Origin: an uncultured bacterium | GTDB taxonomy: Bacteria > Bacteroidota > Bacteroidia > Bacteroidales > Bacteroidaceae | Direction of reading: 5' to 3' | DNA: 64,000 nucleotides | NCBI GenBank assembly: GCA_905214795.1 | Contig: CAJMNM010000004.1 | Coordinates: 1 to 64,000 of the forward strand | Part shown: in pieces, positions 1 through 7,840 of the stretch | Position numbering within the stretch: the stretch's first letter is position 1 | Layout: the number at the start of each line of letters is the position of its first letter | Program-made: the position numbers and the translations under genes | Notes under the pieces: model-generated | Databases searched by the model: none | What the model was told of the DNA's origin: nothing | What the model saw: the letters and a program-made list of their open reading frames with translations, nothing else

Positions 1-155
1 ATATCCCGTTTCTTATATAGAAATATGTATGCTCAAACCGGATAATATTCTTAGGGAACAACAAAACAACCTTATTCTCAACTAGTTACAATAAGCTGAG
101 GGAGCTAAAGAAATACACCTTGGTATAAAAGACGCACTATTGCAATTGAAAAGGA

Positions 156-1181
156 ATGGATGCCACAGCCTCAGAAGACAAAAACCGGGAACCGGTCAGC
201 TGGTACGTGCTGAACGCCATTTTCGGAAAAGAAATGCAAGTCCGGCAAACCATGTCGGAGCAGCATTTTGAAACATTTGTCCCGATGCGCTACATCATCC
301 GCGAAACCCCCAAAGGCAAAATACGTCAGTTAGTTCCCGCCATCCATAATCTTATTTTTGTTCATTCCGTCAAGTCCGCCATTGAGGAATTCAAGGCTTC
401 CGACCCGCGCACCATCTATTTCATGACGCGCAAGGAAGGCAACCGCCGTGTCATCCTCACCGTGCCCGATGCCCAGATGGAAGCCTTCATCCGAGTGACC
501 CGTCATGCCGAAGAAGACCTGCTCTACTTCCGTCCCGACGAGATCCGTCTCGAGAAAGGCGACCGCGTGCGCATCCACGGCGGCAAGTTCGACGGTTTGG
601 AAGGCACTCTGCTGAAAGTCAAAGGCAAACGCAGCAAACGTGTCGTTGTCAAGCTTAATGACCTGGCAGCAGTTGCCGCCTCATACATCGAGCCCGACCT
701 TATTGAGTTGATAGACCGGTGCGGAGAAAACGACCGGTGCAAAGACACCGAGATGCTATACGAATCTGCCCGCACCCTGCTGTTCGATGCGCCCACCGAT
801 GCCGACACCCGCAATCTGCTGACCCATGAGGTGCGCTGTCTGAGCGACCGCCTCACCGGCATTAAAGGCAGTTCCAACTACAACGAAGCCCGCCTGAGCA
901 GCGCCCTGATATTGGCCGCCCTTGTCATTGGCGACGCAGAACGCCTGTCTTCGACCATCACCCGTGGCCATGCCGCCCTGCGTCCGCTCCATCCATCCGC
1001 CATCAAGGCCCGCCTGTTGCTGGCGCTCTATGCCGCCGAAGGCGATAATGCCCTGCTCGACGAGGTCAACGCCATTATCAGCGGATGGCCCGCAGAGGGA
1101 GTTAGTGAGAAACAAAAAGAGATTATACAAACGCTCGAAAAGACACGTCATACCAATAAAAAGACAACTCCTAGCGATTAA
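156..1181 (+). CDS. UpxY-type capsule transcription antiterminator with fused UpxZ-like C-terminal domain
   Basis: NusG-family antiterminator of the kind that lets RNA polymerase read through the leader of a Bacteroides capsule operon. Residues ~13-120 form the NGN domain (it opens with SWYVLNAIFGKEMQVR) and residues ~130-180 a KOW domain (EKGDRVRIHGGKFDGLEGT). At 341 aa it is about twice the usual UpxY length. The extra ~145 residues resemble the stand-alone UpxZ encoded at 22270-22740: KARLLLALYAAEGD against LRCRLLVLCFGETYD, and ISGWPAEGVS against LNRWPENVSA. UpxZ proteins antagonise UpxY proteins of other capsule loci, so antiterminator and antagonist may be joined here; that part is inference from eye alignment. 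The ATG follows a purine-rich AAAAGGA. It is the first gene of the capsule locus, but is separated from the biosynthetic genes by about 3.9 kb of cargo. Confidence 0.85.
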   Translation: MDATASEDKNREPVSWYVLNAIFGKEMQVRQTMSEQHFETFVPMRYIIRETPKGKIRQLVPAIHNLIFVHSVKSAIEEFKASDPRTIYFMTRKEGNRRVILTVPDAQMEAFIRVTRHAEEDLLYFRPDEIRLEKGDRVRIHGGKFDGLEGTLLKVKGKRSKRVVVKLNDLAAVAASYIEPDLIELIDRCGENDRCKDTEMLYESARTLLFDAPTDADTRNLLTHEVRCLSDRLTGIKGSSNYNEARLSSALILAALVIGDAERLSSTITRGHAALRPLHPSAIKARLLLALYAAEGDNALLDEVNAIISGWPAEGVSEKQKEIIQTLEKTRHTNKKTTPSD

Positions 1182-1200
1182 TCCGTAAAAATTTTACGGA
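1182..1200. repeat. Short perfect inverted repeat after upxY
   Basis: A 9-bp perfect inverted repeat (TCCGTAAAA, one-base centre, TTTTACGGA) begins directly after the upxY stop codon and ends 17 bases before the candidate -7 box of the next gene. It can fold as a 7-bp stem with a 5-base loop but has no T-tract behind it. It could be a weak terminator or an operator for the downstream cassette. Confidence 0.4.
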
Positions 1201-1217
1201 CTAATAAAAATATTTTG

Positions 1218-1225
1218 TAATTTTG
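1218..1225 (+). promoter_or_regulatory. Candidate Bacteroidetes -7 box for the ATPase-TOPRIM cassette
   Basis: TAATTTTG matches the TAnnTTTG consensus and lies 28 bases before the ATG at 1253. No clear -33 TTTG is present. It suggests the cassette has its own promoter. It also argues against the upstream in-frame TTG at 1223, which lies inside the box. Confidence 0.5.
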
Positions 1226-1252
1226 GGCAATTACAGAAAAGAATCAATCAAA

Positions 1253-2353
1253 ATGCTCATAAAATTTGCAGTAACCAACTATCGGGGTTTCGCCCAAAGA
1301 ATAGAATGGGATTTGTCACACCCCAGCAACTATTCTTTCAATGAATATGCGATTAAGGACGGTGTGATTAAAAACGGTATCATCTACGGCCCGAACGGTT
1401 CCGGTAAATCCAATATGGCTTTTGCTCTTTTTGATATCGTCAACCATCTTTCCCAGAAGATGAAAATGGCTGATTATTATGTGAATTTCGTCTATGCGGG
1501 AAACCAGAGCGCACCTGTAGTGTTTGAATACACATTTAAATTCGGCAACGATATTCTGGAATACATTTATTCAAAACGTGCCAACGGTACCTTATTGACC
1601 GAAAAAATCCTTGTCAACCGGAAACAAGTGTTCAACCGTGACGAACATTCATTTACAATTGACGATAAACAGTTCCCGATGGACAACAACATGAAGGCCA
1701 ATCTGTACGACAACGCCAACAATGTATCCGTCGTGAACTTCCTGTTAACCTCATACCCCTTGAACAAGGAGCATTATTTTATCCATCTGCAGGATTTTGT
1801 AGCAAACATGCTGTGGTTCAGAGGGCTGAAAGAGAATGAATATATGGGTTTCGACTCACTCGTCACCAATCTTGACCAATACATCATCGCCCACAATCTG
1901 GTAAAGGACTTTGAAGAATTCCTGCACGATGTCAGCGAACAGACGTTCCATTTTGCCGACCCGCACCCCGGCGACAAGATGCTGGTCTGCCAATACGGCG
2001 ACGCACAGATTCCGTTCGATGCCATCGCGTCTACCGGCACACAATCATTGATGCTGCTTTATTTCTGGCTGACTCAACTGGACAAGGCTTCCTTTGTGTT
2101 TGTCGATGAATTTGACGCGTTCTATCACTTCAAACTCTCCTATGCGGTCTGCAAGCGTTTGTTCAGCCTGAACTGTCAGGCCTTCACCTCATCACACAAC
2201 ACCTATCTGATGACCAACGACTTGCTCCGTCCGGACTGCAACTTCATATTGAACAACAACCTGATTAAACCGCTAAACGAGTGTACGGAGAAAGAGCTTC
2301 GTTTCGGACATAACATCGAAAAAATGTTCAGAGGAGGAGCTTTCGCCGTATGA
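1253..2353 (+). CDS. AAA family ATPase (AAA_15/OLD/RloA-like), probable defence ATPase
   Basis: 366-aa ATPase of the SMC/ABC-like AAA_15 type. It has an N-terminal IKFAVTNYRGF strand, Walker A GPNGSGKS at residues 46-53, a signature-like ASTGTQSLMLL, Walker B FVFVDEFDAF with Asp285-Glu286, and a late SSHNTYLM that fits the His switch. These are the hallmarks of the ATPase halves of OLD, RloAB, PARIS (AriA) and related anti-phage systems. The start is placed at ATG 1253; an in-frame TTG 30 bases upstream overlaps a promoter-like box. The stop overlaps the next gene by 4 bases (ATGA), indicating translational coupling with a TOPRIM-like partner. The defence role is inferred from domain pairing and genomic position. 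Base composition is less AT-rich than the capsule genes downstream. Confidence 0.8.
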   Translation: MLIKFAVTNYRGFAQRIEWDLSHPSNYSFNEYAIKDGVIKNGIIYGPNGSGKSNMAFALFDIVNHLSQKMKMADYYVNFVYAGNQSAPVVFEYTFKFGNDILEYIYSKRANGTLLTEKILVNRKQVFNRDEHSFTIDDKQFPMDNNMKANLYDNANNVSVVNFLLTSYPLNKEHYFIHLQDFVANMLWFRGLKENEYMGFDSLVTNLDQYIIAHNLVKDFEEFLHDVSEQTFHFADPHPGDKMLVCQYGDAQIPFDAIASTGTQSLMLLYFWLTQLDKASFVFVDEFDAFYHFKLSYAVCKRLFSLNCQAFTSSHNTYLMTNDLLRPDCNFILNNNLIKPLNECTEKELRFGHNIEKMFRGGAFAV

Positions 2354-3141
2354 TTCTTTTTGTATTCGAAGGACGCAAGAGAGAACCGGCGCTGTTCAGC
2401 ACCATTCAGACGCTTTTCTTTCCAAAAGACAACGAACATATTGTCTGCTCTTTTGGAAACAACATTTATGAACTATACAAGGAACTGAAGGCATTGGATG
2501 ACGACGGTGATATTGTCGCCTTGCTGAAAGAAAGATTCAAGAATGAAAAGAACAATCCGTTCAAGGATCTCAAAAGTGCCGATTTTTCCGAAATCTATCT
2601 GTTCTTCGATTACGATTTTCAGAACAACAATCTCTCGCTATCCCTTATCAACCGGCAGATAGCGGACATGCTGTCCATCTTTGACAACGAGACAGAAAAC
2701 GGCAAACTCTATATCAACTACCCGATGATTGAATCCATCCGTTATACCAAAGAGCTTCCGGACGAACAATATCATACCTATACGGTGACACAAGCCGACT
2801 GTCATCAGTTCAAACATTTGGCGGGAGAATTTTCATTTTACAAGAATCTCAATTTCATTATTCTTGAAAACAACGCCCATAAAGCCATAACCGCAGAGAG
2901 ACTGGAAGAAGTAAAAAACAATTGGCAGCACCTTACAGACATGAATGTGACAAAAGCAAATTACTTGTGTCACAACGTCCTTTCCCGCCCTGCCTTAAAA
3001 TCGGACATTAACCAGCTTGCCATTTTTAATGCCCAAGTGGAAAAATATGTATCCGCCACTCCGGTCTCCATTGCCGTTTTGAATGCTTTTCCGTTATTCA
3101 TCTACGAATATTTTGCAAGCGTCAACAAAACCGGACACTAA
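2350..3141 (+). CDS. TOPRIM-like (RloB/DUF4435/OLD-nuclease-like) partner of the ATPase
   Basis: 263-aa protein beginning MILFVFEGRKREPALF, which resembles the first acidic motif of RloB- and TOPRIM-type proteins (strand, Glu7, then a charged turn). A later strand carries IYLFFDYDFQ with Asp87 and Asp89, the expected DxD metal-binding motif. In such pairs the ATPase controls a nuclease or effector activity of the TOPRIM protein. The 4-base overlap with the ATPase gene supports a two-component system. The C-terminal half (from about residue 150) has no motif I recognise. Family membership rests on motif spacing and pairing, not on overall similarity, so RloB-like, AriB-like or a new branch all remain possible. 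Confidence 0.6.
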   Translation: MILFVFEGRKREPALFSTIQTLFFPKDNEHIVCSFGNNIYELYKELKALDDDGDIVALLKERFKNEKNNPFKDLKSADFSEIYLFFDYDFQNNNLSLSLINRQIADMLSIFDNETENGKLYINYPMIESIRYTKELPDEQYHTYTVTQADCHQFKHLAGEFSFYKNLNFIILENNAHKAITAERLEEVKNNWQHLTDMNVTKANYLCHNVLSRPALKSDINQLAIFNAQVEKYVSATPVSIAVLNAFPLFIYEYFASVNKTGH

Positions 3142-3153
3142 CAGCTCATTAAT

Positions 3154-3642
3154 ATGATTACCATAAAAGACACACATTTTACATCAGACGTCTCATTAGC
3201 CGGCATGCTGATGGTCAGAACCAAAGAGCACATGTTGCAATTGTGCAAGAAGCTTGATTTGTATGTCAGCCCCAACGTGAAGAAGGCAGAGATGGCATGC
3301 CGCTTGGCCAACGAACTTTTGGACAATCCGCTTCAGATATTGCAGACACTGTCAAAGACGGAATTGCGCTTGGTGGACGAGTTTGTCAAGGCCGGTCCCA
3401 ACACGTATATACATTGTAAAATGAGAAAAACCATACTTAAACTTCAGAAATACTCGTTGGTGTTGACCTATGAGAATTATGAGAATGGAGAATGGGTCAT
3501 GCTGATGCCGGATTGTGTGCGCGAGTCTCTTTCCGAAAGTTATCATTTTTATTTGGACATGGCGGAAAGAGGGATAAAGGCGCCGAGCGTAAAGGAGTTG
3601 CGCCTGATGTCTTTCCTGAACAGTCTGGAGAACGGAGAATAA
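3154..3642 (+). CDS. Hypothetical protein with SAP/Rho-N-like helical N-terminus
   Basis: 162-aa protein that starts 12 bases after the TOPRIM-like gene and ends one base before the next gene, so it is probably in the same transcript. Residues ~25-55 (MLQLCKKLDLYVSPNVKKAE) look like the two-helix SAP/Rho-N type of nucleic-acid-binding segment. A helical stretch follows, then a small beta region (ENGEWVMLMPD). There is no signal peptide or membrane segment. I do not recognise the family. Context alone suggests either an accessory part of the ATPase-TOPRIM cassette or an unrelated locus gene. Confidence 0.6.
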   Translation: MITIKDTHFTSDVSLAGMLMVRTKEHMLQLCKKLDLYVSPNVKKAEMACRLANELLDNPLQILQTLSKTELRLVDEFVKAGPNTYIHCKMRKTILKLQKYSLVLTYENYENGEWVMLMPDCVRESLSESYHFYLDMAERGIKAPSVKELRLMSFLNSLENGE

Positions 3643-3643
3643 G

Positions 3644-4084
3644 ATGACGGACAAGCCACGCACCGATATTGAACAGACTCCGCTGAAAACGGAAATCGAA
3701 GCCGTTTTCAGGAAGAGCAATATGGATGAAGATTGCAGCACCATAGCCCATCTTCTTTCACCTTATGTGGAAACGCTGCGTCAGTCGCTCAACGATGGCA
3801 ACGATACCGAAGCCGCAACCTTATTCTTCGAGGTGCTTGAAAGTCTCACATATCACTTTGTGGAAGAGCGGCATTATGAATACTTCGATGACATGTACAG
3901 TCCCGATTATGTCTGTCAAGAGATGATGGAAGCCGTCATCGGCACCATCAGGCAGGGGCATTTTCCGGATGAAGCGCTGAAGCGGTTGGAAGTCGGATTA
4001 AAGAAGCTGGCCGAGACGGAGGCATACCGTGATTATGGCATACCGTATGCATTAGACCTGTGGCAGAACTCACAAACAGATTAA
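3644..4084 (+). CDS. Hypothetical acidic helical protein
   Basis: 146-aa soluble, acidic, predicted all-helical protein with no recognised motif. Its ATG lies one base beyond the stop of the preceding gene, so the pair is almost certainly co-translated. A run of Tyr/Asp/Glu residues around YEYFDDMYSPDYV and amphipathic helices suggest a protein-protein interaction module. No function is proposed. It is the last gene before the IS66 relic and marks the end of the cargo cassette. Confidence 0.55.
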   Translation: MTDKPRTDIEQTPLKTEIEAVFRKSNMDEDCSTIAHLLSPYVETLRQSLNDGNDTEAATLFFEVLESLTYHFVEERHYEYFDDMYSPDYVCQEMMEAVIGTIRQGHFPDEALKRLEVGLKKLAETEAYRDYGIPYALDLWQNSQTD

Positions 4085-4329
4085 GAATCGTCTCTACTTA
4101 TGCACCAGAACCAAAGCGTTAAGGCCATACCACCTTTAATGTTTTGGTCTGATACCAACAAGCCACGGCCTCAACAGATACCAGGAACTTGTAAACAAAC
4201 ACAAAACCTTTCCGGCTACAAGCCGATATTCATTTCAAAACTCTTAATATAGTAAGCAGTCAAAAAACGGCTGTTAATTGAAAGTACGACCTTCGCTTCC
4301 AACAAATTTTATAAAATCAGGATGGCTGT

Positions 4330-4503
4330 GATGCCGGTGCCGAGATGGCTGCGACTTATCATAGTGTAATAGGAACGGTAAAGCTGCATGGCAGTTCAGT
4401 ATGGGATTTCATCGGAACTTTTTTCAAAAAAATTTTTAACGGATGCAGGGATTATGTTAACATGGTGCCTGACAAAATCACTTTGGCTACCGGCCAATGT
4501 TAA
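4330..4503 (+). pseudogene. C-terminal fragment of IS66 transposase (TnpC)
   Basis: The frame reads DAGAEMAATYHSVIGTVKL, then WDFIGTFFKKIFNGCRDYV, then PDKITLATGQC and a stop. This matches the conserved C-terminus of IS66 TnpC, where 'AA.YHSIIST.KL' is followed by a short aromatic tail. Upstream the frame is interrupted by stops and no start or catalytic residues remain. It is a 57-residue relic. Confidence 0.7.
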
Positions 4504-4528
4504 ATTCAATATCAATTAATTAACATAA

Positions 4529-4582
4529 CTCGATTTAGGGCACTCAAAAGTGCCCTTTCAAAGGGGGATGCCCTAAATTGAG
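4529..4582. repeat. Nested inverted repeats between the IS66 relic and the capsule genes
   Basis: CTCGATTTAGGGCA (4529-4542) pairs with TGCCCTAAATTGAG (4569-4582), 13 of 14 positions. Inside, AGGGCACT (4537-4544) pairs perfectly with AGTGCCCT (4549-4556) around a 4-base loop. The two pairings share bases 4537-4542 and cannot form together. This may be part of the IS66 end or an RNA switch in the leader of the capsule operon. Confidence 0.55.
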
Positions 4583-4655
4583 TGCTTACTTTATTTAAGA
4601 GGAAAACGCTGATAAGCGGCTTTCCCTATACGACACGTCAAAATTGGACGCTTAC

Positions 4656-5050
4656 AAAAATAAGTACATTTTAACCTCCATTTCGTAATGGACGCCAAAT
4701 TAACGTAAAGTTTTACACTGAAAAAAATTACTAGCAAACGTTTTTATTTACTAAAATATCACCCCATCTTCTGTAACTTGACTGTTTTTTTAAATTAAAC
4801 ATAAAAATCATCAAGAAATAACATATTAATTAATCAATATTAAATACTAATATCTTTTACAATCTAAGATCAGAGAAATAGTTTAAACGAAGAAAATTAC
4901 GAGAATCCATTATCAACATCTTTCAAAACAATAATAGCATTATAAAGAATCAATATTAATTTCTAATTTCTTTTAAGAAGAAACAAACGAATTGTTAGTT
5001 TTAGTATATCAAGATCAAACTTCATAATTAGAGAATAATAAAAATAATCA
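4656..5050. other. AT-rich leader before the capsule biosynthetic genes
   Basis: About 395 bases of very AT-rich sequence with no supportable ORF on either strand and no full TTTG/TAnnTTTG promoter that I can see. By position it should hold the 5' leader of the wzx-to-fcl operon, where an UpxY protein would act. I see no invertible-promoter repeats. Confidence 0.4.
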
Positions 5051-6397
5051 ATGAATATTTTAAAGAAAATAACAAGGGGAAACGATAGAAGCGTTGCTGT
5101 AAAAAAAAACATAATTGGCTCTTTAATTATTAAAGGATTTAGTATTGCCATATCTTTATTAGTTGTTCCTATCACTTTAGGATATGTCAATGCTGAAATG
5201 TATGGAGTTTGGCTTACCTTATCTTCAATAATGATGTGGATATATTTTTTTGATGTTGGCTTTACTTTAGGTTTACGTAACAAATTAACCGAAGCATTAG
5301 CTACTAAAAATTATGATTATGGGAAAAGATTAGTTTCTACAACGTATATAATGATGATATGTATCTTTGTTCCACTTTGCATCATTTTCGAACTACTTCT
5401 GCCCTATTTACAAATATCATCACTTTTGAACGTAAATTCAAGCTATGAATCACAACTACAAAATACAATGAAATTACTAATATTATTTTGTTGTTTTCAA
5501 ATGATAGTTAATGTAATTTCATCCGTAATAGCAGCGTTCCAAAAGGTTGCTTTATCTTCCTTATTTAGTGTAATTGGACAAGCAATTTCCTTAGTAATCA
5601 TTTATCTTTTAACTGTGTTTTATAAAAGATCAAATTTAGAGAGCTTGGCTTTTGCAATATCTCTTCCTCCTATTCTAGTGACATTTATAGCCTCTATCTA
5701 TCTCTTCAAATTTAAAATAAAGAAAGTTTCTCCTTCCTTACGATATTTTGACAAAAAACTTGTTAAAAACTTATTTTCTTTAGGTGTTAAATTTTTCATA
5801 ATACAACTTCAAGTAATTATACTTTATCAATGTACAAATATTTTAATTTCTAATTTATCAGGACCTGAACAGGTTACAGAATACAACCTCGCATACAAAT
5901 ATCTAAGTGTAATTATGATGATATTTTCATTAATTGTAAGCCCCCTATGGCCTGCCTTTACAGATGCCTACACAAAAAAAGATTTTATTTGGATGAGAGG
6001 TATATATGGAAAAATGATAAAAATTTTTATATTATTAGCATTAGTACTTATTATAATGACAGCAATATCACAATTTGCTTTTTATCTATGGATTGGTGAT
6101 AAAGCCCACGTTTCTTGGAATATGACAATTATCGTTGCTATGTATATTTTATTACAGACCTGGAACACTTTGCAAATACAGATGATAAATGGTATAGGCA
6201 CCATTAAATTACAATCATACGTAACTTTAATAGGTTTATTTTGCCATATCCCATTATCGTTAATTCTTGGGAAATATATAGGTGCAAGCGGAGTCATTTA
6301 TTCTATGATTATTATTAATTCAATATACTGTTTGTTTTTTACAAAACAAATTAATTTAATTTTAAACAGAAAGGCTTTTGGAATATGGATACAATAA
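5051..6397 (+). CDS. wzx: Polysaccharide flippase (Wzx/MATE-MOP superfamily)
   Basis: 448-aa integral membrane protein with about 12-14 hydrophobic segments spread over its length, the usual size and layout of O-antigen/capsule repeat-unit flippases. The N-terminus (NIIGSLIIKGFSIAISLLVV) and the early YGVWLTLSSIMMWIYFFDVG are typical of Wzx proteins. It would move undecaprenyl-linked repeat units across the inner membrane for polymerisation by Wzy (7841-9190). It is the first gene of the strongly AT-rich biosynthetic operon, unlike the moderately GC-rich genes upstream. The 117-base gap to the next gene is AT-rich, without a terminator. Confidence 0.88.
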   Translation: MNILKKITRGNDRSVAVKKNIIGSLIIKGFSIAISLLVVPITLGYVNAEMYGVWLTLSSIMMWIYFFDVGFTLGLRNKLTEALATKNYDYGKRLVSTTYIMMICIFVPLCIIFELLLPYLQISSLLNVNSSYESQLQNTMKLLILFCCFQMIVNVISSVIAAFQKVALSSLFSVIGQAISLVIIYLLTVFYKRSNLESLAFAISLPPILVTFIASIYLFKFKIKKVSPSLRYFDKKLVKNLFSLGVKFFIIQLQVIILYQCTNILISNLSGPEQVTEYNLAYKYLSVIMMIFSLIVSPLWPAFTDAYTKKDFIWMRGIYGKMIKIFILLALVLIIMTAISQFAFYLWIGDKAHVSWNMTIIVAMYILLQTWNTLQIQMINGIGTIKLQSYVTLIGLFCHIPLSLILGKYIGASGVIYSMIIINSIYCLFFTKQINLILNRKAFGIWIQ

Positions 6398-6514
6398 GCT
6401 ATTTATTTTTTACATTCCTATAGAATTTATTACTAAAATACATTTCTAAAATTATATTTACAAAAACACATAAGAATGAATATCTATATATAAATATAAA
6501 ACTACTGTACATTT

Positions 6515-7186
6515 ATGTTTGGCTTCATAAAAAAAGAAATTTACTACTTTTATTTAAAATATAAATGGAAGAGAATTTTATTGCTTGGGAAAAAAAGTTA
6601 TATTGATAAAAATTCAACATTTGAAGGTAAAAATAAAATATGTGATAATACATATTTTAAAGGTAAAATGGGATACGGATCATACATTGGCTCCAATAGC
6701 TTCTTTCTTGGAAAAATTGGACGTTTTACATCTATTGCTGGTAAATGTTGGGTAGTTGTTGGAAGACATCCATATAAAAGCCCTTTTGCAACAACCTGCC
6801 CTATGTTTTTCTCTTTATTAAAGCAAAATGGCTATACTTTTACAAACTCCCAACTTTATAATGAATTTAAATATGCAGAATCAAATTATTTTGTTGTTAT
6901 TGGTTCTGACTGTTGGATTGGTCACGATGTAAAACTTATCGAAGGTATTAAGATTGGAGATGGCGCAATGGTTCTAGCCGGAGCAGTAGTAACGAAAGAT
7001 GTACCACCATATTCAATTGTTGGCGGGATTCCTGCAAAAATTACAGGATATCGTTATGATCCAGAAACAATACAATTTCTTCTAAAAACAAAATGGTGGA
7101 ACCATAATATAAAATGGATAGAACAAAACTGGATGCTTATGACGAACATAAGTCTACTTAAAAAATATTTTAATACTGAAGATTAA
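6515..7186 (+). CDS. Hexapeptide-repeat O-acetyltransferase (CatB/Vat-like)
   Basis: 223-aa left-handed beta-helix acyltransferase of the xenobiotic/CatB class. It shows successive imperfect hexapeptides (GSYIGSNSFFLGKIG), a GRHPY segment holding the likely catalytic His, a long inserted loop (~residues 95-130), and the closing IGSDCWIGHDVKLIEG...IGDGAMVLAGAVVTKDV repeats and VGGIPAK seen in this class. It probably O-acetylates a sugar of the repeat unit using acetyl-CoA. It lies between wzx and a second, different acyltransferase. Its AT-richness matches its neighbours. Confidence 0.82.
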   Translation: MFGFIKKEIYYFYLKYKWKRILLLGKKSYIDKNSTFEGKNKICDNTYFKGKMGYGSYIGSNSFFLGKIGRFTSIAGKCWVVVGRHPYKSPFATTCPMFFSLLKQNGYTFTNSQLYNEFKYAESNYFVVIGSDCWIGHDVKLIEGIKIGDGAMVLAGAVVTKDVPPYSIVGGIPAKITGYRYDPETIQFLLKTKWWNHNIKWIEQNWMLMTNISLLKKYFNTED

Positions 7187-7212
7187 ATAATAATCAGCAC
7201 AATTGTATATAA

Positions 7213-7830
7213 ATGAAAATATTTATTCTAATTATTTCATATTTTTTAAAAAAAATACGAGGAATAAGACGAAGAGTTAATGAAAAAATAACAATAAATG
7301 AATTATTAAAATATAATGTTAAATTTAATCCTTCAAAATGCTATTTTCGTGGACATACTTATTTAGATCTTAATAAAAAAAGTAATATCGTTATTGGTGA
7401 TTATTTTATAGCAAATTCAGGAGTTAATGCAGGTATCGATTGTGGAAATGGCTGTAAAATAGCAGTACAAGAAGGTGCAAAATTAATTATTGGAAGATAT
7501 TCGGGAATGACCAATACTATCATACAATGTCATAAAGAAATTATTATAGGTGATTATGTAAATATAGGAGCAGGATGCATGATAATGGATTCTAATTTTC
7601 ATTCAACAAATTGGCTTGATAGATTAGATAGAAAGAAAGATATTGAGAACCACAAAAACGCTCCTATTAAAATTGAAGATGTTGTATTTATCGGCGCACG
7701 TTCAATAATATGTAAAGGAGTAACAATAGGAAAACATGCTATAATAGCAGCAGGAAGTGTTGTTGTTACAGATATACCAGAAAATGAGGTTTGGGGGGGG
7801 AATCCCGCTAAATTTATAAAAAAGCTCTAA
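7213..7830 (+). CDS. Hexapeptide-repeat acyltransferase (WcaF/Maa-like)
   Basis: 205-aa left-handed beta-helix acyltransferase. Repeats run from ~residue 60 (VIGDYFIANSGVNAG) to VFIGARSIICKGVTIGKH, with the usual end AAGSVVVTDIPENEVWGGNPAKFI. The SNFHSTNW segment supplies the likely catalytic His. It differs from the 6515-7186 enzyme in lacking the long loop. It probably adds a second acyl group to the capsule repeat unit. The ATG follows an AT-rich 26-base spacer, and wzy starts 10 bases after the stop. Confidence 0.82.
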   Translation: MKIFILIISYFLKKIRGIRRRVNEKITINELLKYNVKFNPSKCYFRGHTYLDLNKKSNIVIGDYFIANSGVNAGIDCGNGCKIAVQEGAKLIIGRYSGMTNTIIQCHKEIIIGDYVNIGAGCMIMDSNFHSTNWLDRLDRKKDIENHKNAPIKIEDVVFIGARSIICKGVTIGKHAIIAAGSVVVTDIPENEVWGGNPAKFIKKL

Positions 7831-7840
7831 TGTACTTTAT

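Larger units (their letters stand above)
4252..4655 (+). mobile_element. Decayed IS66-family insertion sequence
   Basis: A remnant with IS66 character. A GTAAGC-type left end is visible at 4252 (GTAAGCAGTC). The last 57 codons of a TnpC-like transposase are preserved (4330-4503). Inverted GTAAGC-type right ends are visible at 4589 (reverse strand GTAAGCACTC) and at 4655 (reverse strand GTAAGCGTCC). IS66 elements carry GTAAGC-beginning terminal repeats. Most of the transposase and both accessory orfs are missing, so it is inactive. No convincing 8-bp target duplication is left, and which right end is original is unclear. Confidence 0.6.

Noticed and set aside
922..1188. 88-codon frame inside the upxY 3' half
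   Set aside because: It is an alternative frame of the UpxZ-like domain. I considered whether the domain fusion was a frameshift artefact, but the main frame is continuous and well composed.
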